Assembly: GCA_000436115.1 (NCBI GenBank) | Contig: FR894539.1 | Coordinates: 23,821 to 45,969 of the forward strand | Direction: 5' to 3' | DNA length: 22,149 nt | Source of the DNA: Firmicutes bacterium CAG:534 | GTDB taxonomy: Bacteria; Bacillota; Clostridia; Lachnospirales; Lachnospiraceae | In this document: positions 20,127 through 22,149 of the stretch, piece after piece | How the letters are laid out: each line of letters begins with the position of its first letter | Numbering within the stretch: the first letter of the stretch is position 1 | Translations under genes and position numbers: made by a program | The notes under the pieces: model-generated | Databases searched by the model: none | What the model saw: only the letters and a program-made list of their open reading frames with translations | What the model was told of the DNA's origin: nothing

Positions 20127-21224
20127 CTACACATTAAAGCGGAACAGGATCACATCGCCATCCTTTACCACATAATCCTTTCCTTCCATTCCTACAAGGC
20201 CTTTTTCTCTTGCCGCCGCAAGGGAGCCCTGTTCTAAAAGATCCTTATAGTTTACTACCTCTGCCTTAATAAAGCCTCTCTCAAAATCCGTATGGATCTT
20301 TCCGGCCGCCTGGGGAGCCTTGGTACCGATCTTTATGGTCCATGCTCTGGTTTCATCTTCTCCTGCGGTCAGGAAGCTGTGAAGGCCAAGCAGATGATAG
20401 CTTGCCTTAATCAGTTTTTCCAGACCGGATTCTTTTAATCCCAGATCCTCCAGGAACATTGCCTTTTCATCCTCATCCAGCTCTGAAATCTCCTCTTCGA
20501 TCTGCGCACAGATCACAAAGACCTCGCTGCCGTTTTCTGCTGCGAACTTCCGCACTGCTGCCACGCCCGCATTGTCGGCTCCGTCATTTGCCAGATCCTC
20601 CTCTGCCACATTGGCCGCGAAGATCACCGGCTTATAGGTAAGCAGATTGTAGGAAGCAAGAAGCGCCAGCTCGTCCTCATCCTCTGTGACATAGCTGCGT
20701 GCCATCTTCCCATCCTCCAGGTGCGCCTTCAGGTTCTCCAGAAGAGCTGCCTCCTTGGCAAGGGATTTATCCATCCTTGCTGCCTTGCCGGTCTTGGCGA
20801 TCTTTCTTTCCAAAACCTCCAGATCCGCAAAGATCAGTTCCAGATTAATGGTTTCAATATCACGCAGGGGATCTACACTGCCATCCACATGGATCACATT
20901 GCTGTCCTCAAAGCAGCGTACCACATGCACCACGGCGTCCACCTCTCTGATGTTGGAAAGGAACTGATTTCCCAGTCCTTCTCCCTTGGAGGCCCCCTTG
21001 ACCAGTCCTGCAATGTCCACAAATTCAATAACAGCCGGCGTTACCTTCTTGGAATGATACATGTCCCCAAGAAGCTTTAAGCGCTCGTCCGGCACTGCTA
21101 CCACACCGATATTGGGATCTATGGTACAGAAAGGATAGTTTGCCGACTCCGCTCCTGCCTTTGTGAGAGAATTAAACAAAGTGCTCTTTCCCACGTTGGG
21201 AAGTCCTACGATTCCTAATTTCAT
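20127..21224 (-). CDS. ychF: Redox-regulated ATPase YchF (OLA1 family)
   Basis: 365 aa Obg-family P-loop protein. The G1 loop GLPNVGKST lies at residues 7-15, followed by the switch region DIAGLVKGASKGEGLGNQFL. A coiled-coil insertion (about 130-180) and a C-terminal TGS domain ending DGDVILFRFNV complete it. Members bind ATP rather than GTP and associate with ribosomes. The ATG at 21224 has AAGGAGATG upstream. The 108 bases before it separate it from the integrase and contain direct repeats. Confidence 0.96.
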   Translation of the reverse strand: MKLGIVGLPNVGKSTLFNSLTKAGAESANYPFCTIDPNIGVVAVPDERLKLLGDMYHSKKVTPAVIEFVDIAGLVKGASKGEGLGNQFLSNIREVDAVVHVVRCFEDSNVIHVDGSVDPLRDIETINLELIFADLEVLERKIAKTGKAARMDKSLAKEAALLENLKAHLEDGKMARSYVTEDEDELALLASYNLLTYKPVIFAANVAEEDLANDGADNAGVAAVRKFAAENGSEVFVICAQIEEEISELDEDEKAMFLEDLGLKESGLEKLIKASYHLLGLHSFLTAGEDETRAWTIKIGTKAPQAAGKIHTDFERGFIKAEVVNYKDLLEQGSLAAAREKGLVGMEGKDYVVKDGDVILFRFNV

Positions 21225-21287
21225 AATATATTCATCTCCTTCATTTTTCCTTTATTTTACTGGCTTTCCGCGATTCGTGTTTTTAAC

Positions 21288-21309
21288 CGAGTACCACATC
21301 GAGTACCAC
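21288..21309. repeat. Direct repeat between ychF and the integrase 3' end
   Basis: CGAGTACCAC occurs at 21288-21297 and again at 21300-21309, a 12-base period; a partial ATACCAC follows at about 21335. Short direct repeats beside an integrase gene end are typical arm-type binding sites of tyrosine integrases, so this may be part of the att site of the element that continues to the right. Confidence 0.5.
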
Positions 21310-21332
21310 GGAGATGAATTTCGCATCAAGTT

Positions 21333-22149
21333 TTATACCACTTTTAACGCGTCAGCCACTAAGTCAATTTCTCTATGTTTTTCATCCTCTGTAATATGAA
21401 CATACAGATTCATGGTAATACCAATGTTGGAATGACCTAAAATCTTCTGCAGAGTCTTGGGTTTCATTCCACCTTCAATGCACCTTGTCGCAAAAGTATG
21501 TCTGAGTACATGCATCGAAAATCTCGGAATACCTACACGGTCACAATACTTAAAAAGCCCTGTATCATAAGTGCTGTTCTTGACCGGTGTTCCCTTTCTG
21601 CAAAGAAAGACAATATCCTTCCATTCCATCGGCACGAGCTTTAAGCTCTTATTCTTTGATCTCTGATTTTCAAGAATACGAATTGCTTCGTCTGTAAGAG
21701 GAATTGTACGGTAGCCGGATTTACTCTTAGGTGGACCAACTCTCCACTCACCTACCTTATAGCGATATTCCATCGTCCTTTCGATCTTCATAGTACGATT
21801 TTCGAAGTCGATGTCGCTCCACTTAAGTCCTATAAGCTCACCTGTACGAAGTCCGGTCTGTAATATGAAGCGGTACTGATTCTCATAGCTGTAGCCAACC
21901 ACAGCCTCTAAGAACTTCTTCTGAACGTCAATCGTAAGGGCTTCTTTCTTATCTGAAGGTTTTCCCATATCGCTCTTTAAAGACTTCTTGCAAGGATTCG
22001 CGATAAGTACATCATTTTCCCTAGCGAACTCAAACATATTATAAAGAGCAATCCGCGTCTGGTATATGGTAGTCGTCTTATAGCCTTCGTCAGCCATATC
22101 AGAAAAAATCTTCTGACAATGAATAGGCTTTACATCAGTTAAGAGTTTA
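21333..22149 (-). CDS. Tyrosine recombinase/integrase (Tn916/phage type), 5' end cut by window edge
   Basis: The frame stays open to the right edge: codons KLLTDVKPIHCQKIFSD precede the first internal ATG at 22097, so the N-terminal arm-binding domain is missing from view. What is seen is the end of the core-binding domain and the full catalytic domain. The catalytic residues, numbered from that ATG, are R84 (TGLRTGELIGLKW), H196 and R199 (HVLRHTFATR), H222 (LGHSN) and the nucleophile Y232 (NLYVHITED). It is intact in the visible part. It sits at the end of an integrative element, with the chromosome resuming at ychF. Confidence 0.92.
   Translation of the reverse strand, partial: KLLTDVKPIHCQKIFSDMADEGYKTTTIYQTRIALYNMFEFARENDVLIANPCKKSLKSDMGKPSDKKEALTIDVQKKFLEAVVGYSYENQYRFILQTGLRTGELIGLKWSDIDFENRTMKIERTMEYRYKVGEWRVGPPKSKSGYRTIPLTDEAIRILENQRSKNKSLKLVPMEWKDIVFLCRKGTPVKNSTYDTGLFKYCDRVGIPRFSMHVLRHTFATRCIEGGMKPKTLQKILGHSNIGITMNLYVHITEDEKHREIDLVADALKVV

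Noticed and set aside
1..22149. CRISPR array, tRNA or rRNA genes
   Set aside because: No spaced repeat arrays of CRISPR size and no tRNA- or rRNA-like sequence were recognised; the only regular repeats are the MraZ boxes and the short ychF-side direct repeat.

Overview
The window is Gram-positive Clostridia chromosome, most like a Lachnospiraceae gut anaerobe. This rests on overall protein character and on a division and cell-wall (dcw) cluster that carries both a division PBP and a SpoVD-type PBP, followed by mraY, murD, a SEDS gene, murA, divIB and ftsZ. Nearly all genes lie on the minus strand. The genus is an inference; no rRNA or tRNA gene is visible.

Layout on the minus strand, from right to left. 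The 5'-truncated 3' part of a tyrosine integrase gene (21333-22149) marks the end of an integrative element that continues off the right edge. Then come ychF (20127-21224) and lgt (19245-20120) with terminator hairpins. The dcw cluster follows: a sigma-A promoter (19102-19130), five helically phased MraZ-box-like repeats, mraZ, rsmH, ftsL and ftsI/pbpB (753 aa). Next is a terminator-like hairpin, then the 5' part of a spoVD-type PBP gene. After an interruption come the 3' part of spoVD, mraY, murD, ftsW/spoVE, murA, divIB/ftsQ and ftsZ, the last with its own promoter and terminator. An M18 aminopeptidase gene runs off the left edge. murE, murF, murG, murB and ftsA are not in the window.

The main discovery is that spoVD is split by a 4,672-bp element (8921-13592) encoding a large serine recombinase, a 50-aa SHOCT-like small protein and a three-gene TrpXYZ-type ABC transporter operon on the opposite strand. 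Both junctions contain AAC. At the spoVD 5' junction this AAC is the Asn codon of the SxN catalytic motif. Joining the flanks at this AAC restores an uninterrupted in-frame PBP of about 576-580 aa with all three transpeptidase motifs. Joining the element's own ends produces a near-perfect palindromic attP, with 21-nt arms that match at 19 positions. Its symmetry centre falls exactly on the AA dinucleotide of the shared AAC. This is the expected signature of large serine recombinase integration.

Because SpoVD acts in the mother cell during spore cortex synthesis, the arrangement resembles skin-type intervening sequences (sigK, spsM, spoVFB), which are excised by large serine recombinases during sporulation. 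I propose a spoVD-intervening element carrying a transporter as cargo. Developmental excision is an inference; the split, the core and the palindrome are read directly from the sequence.
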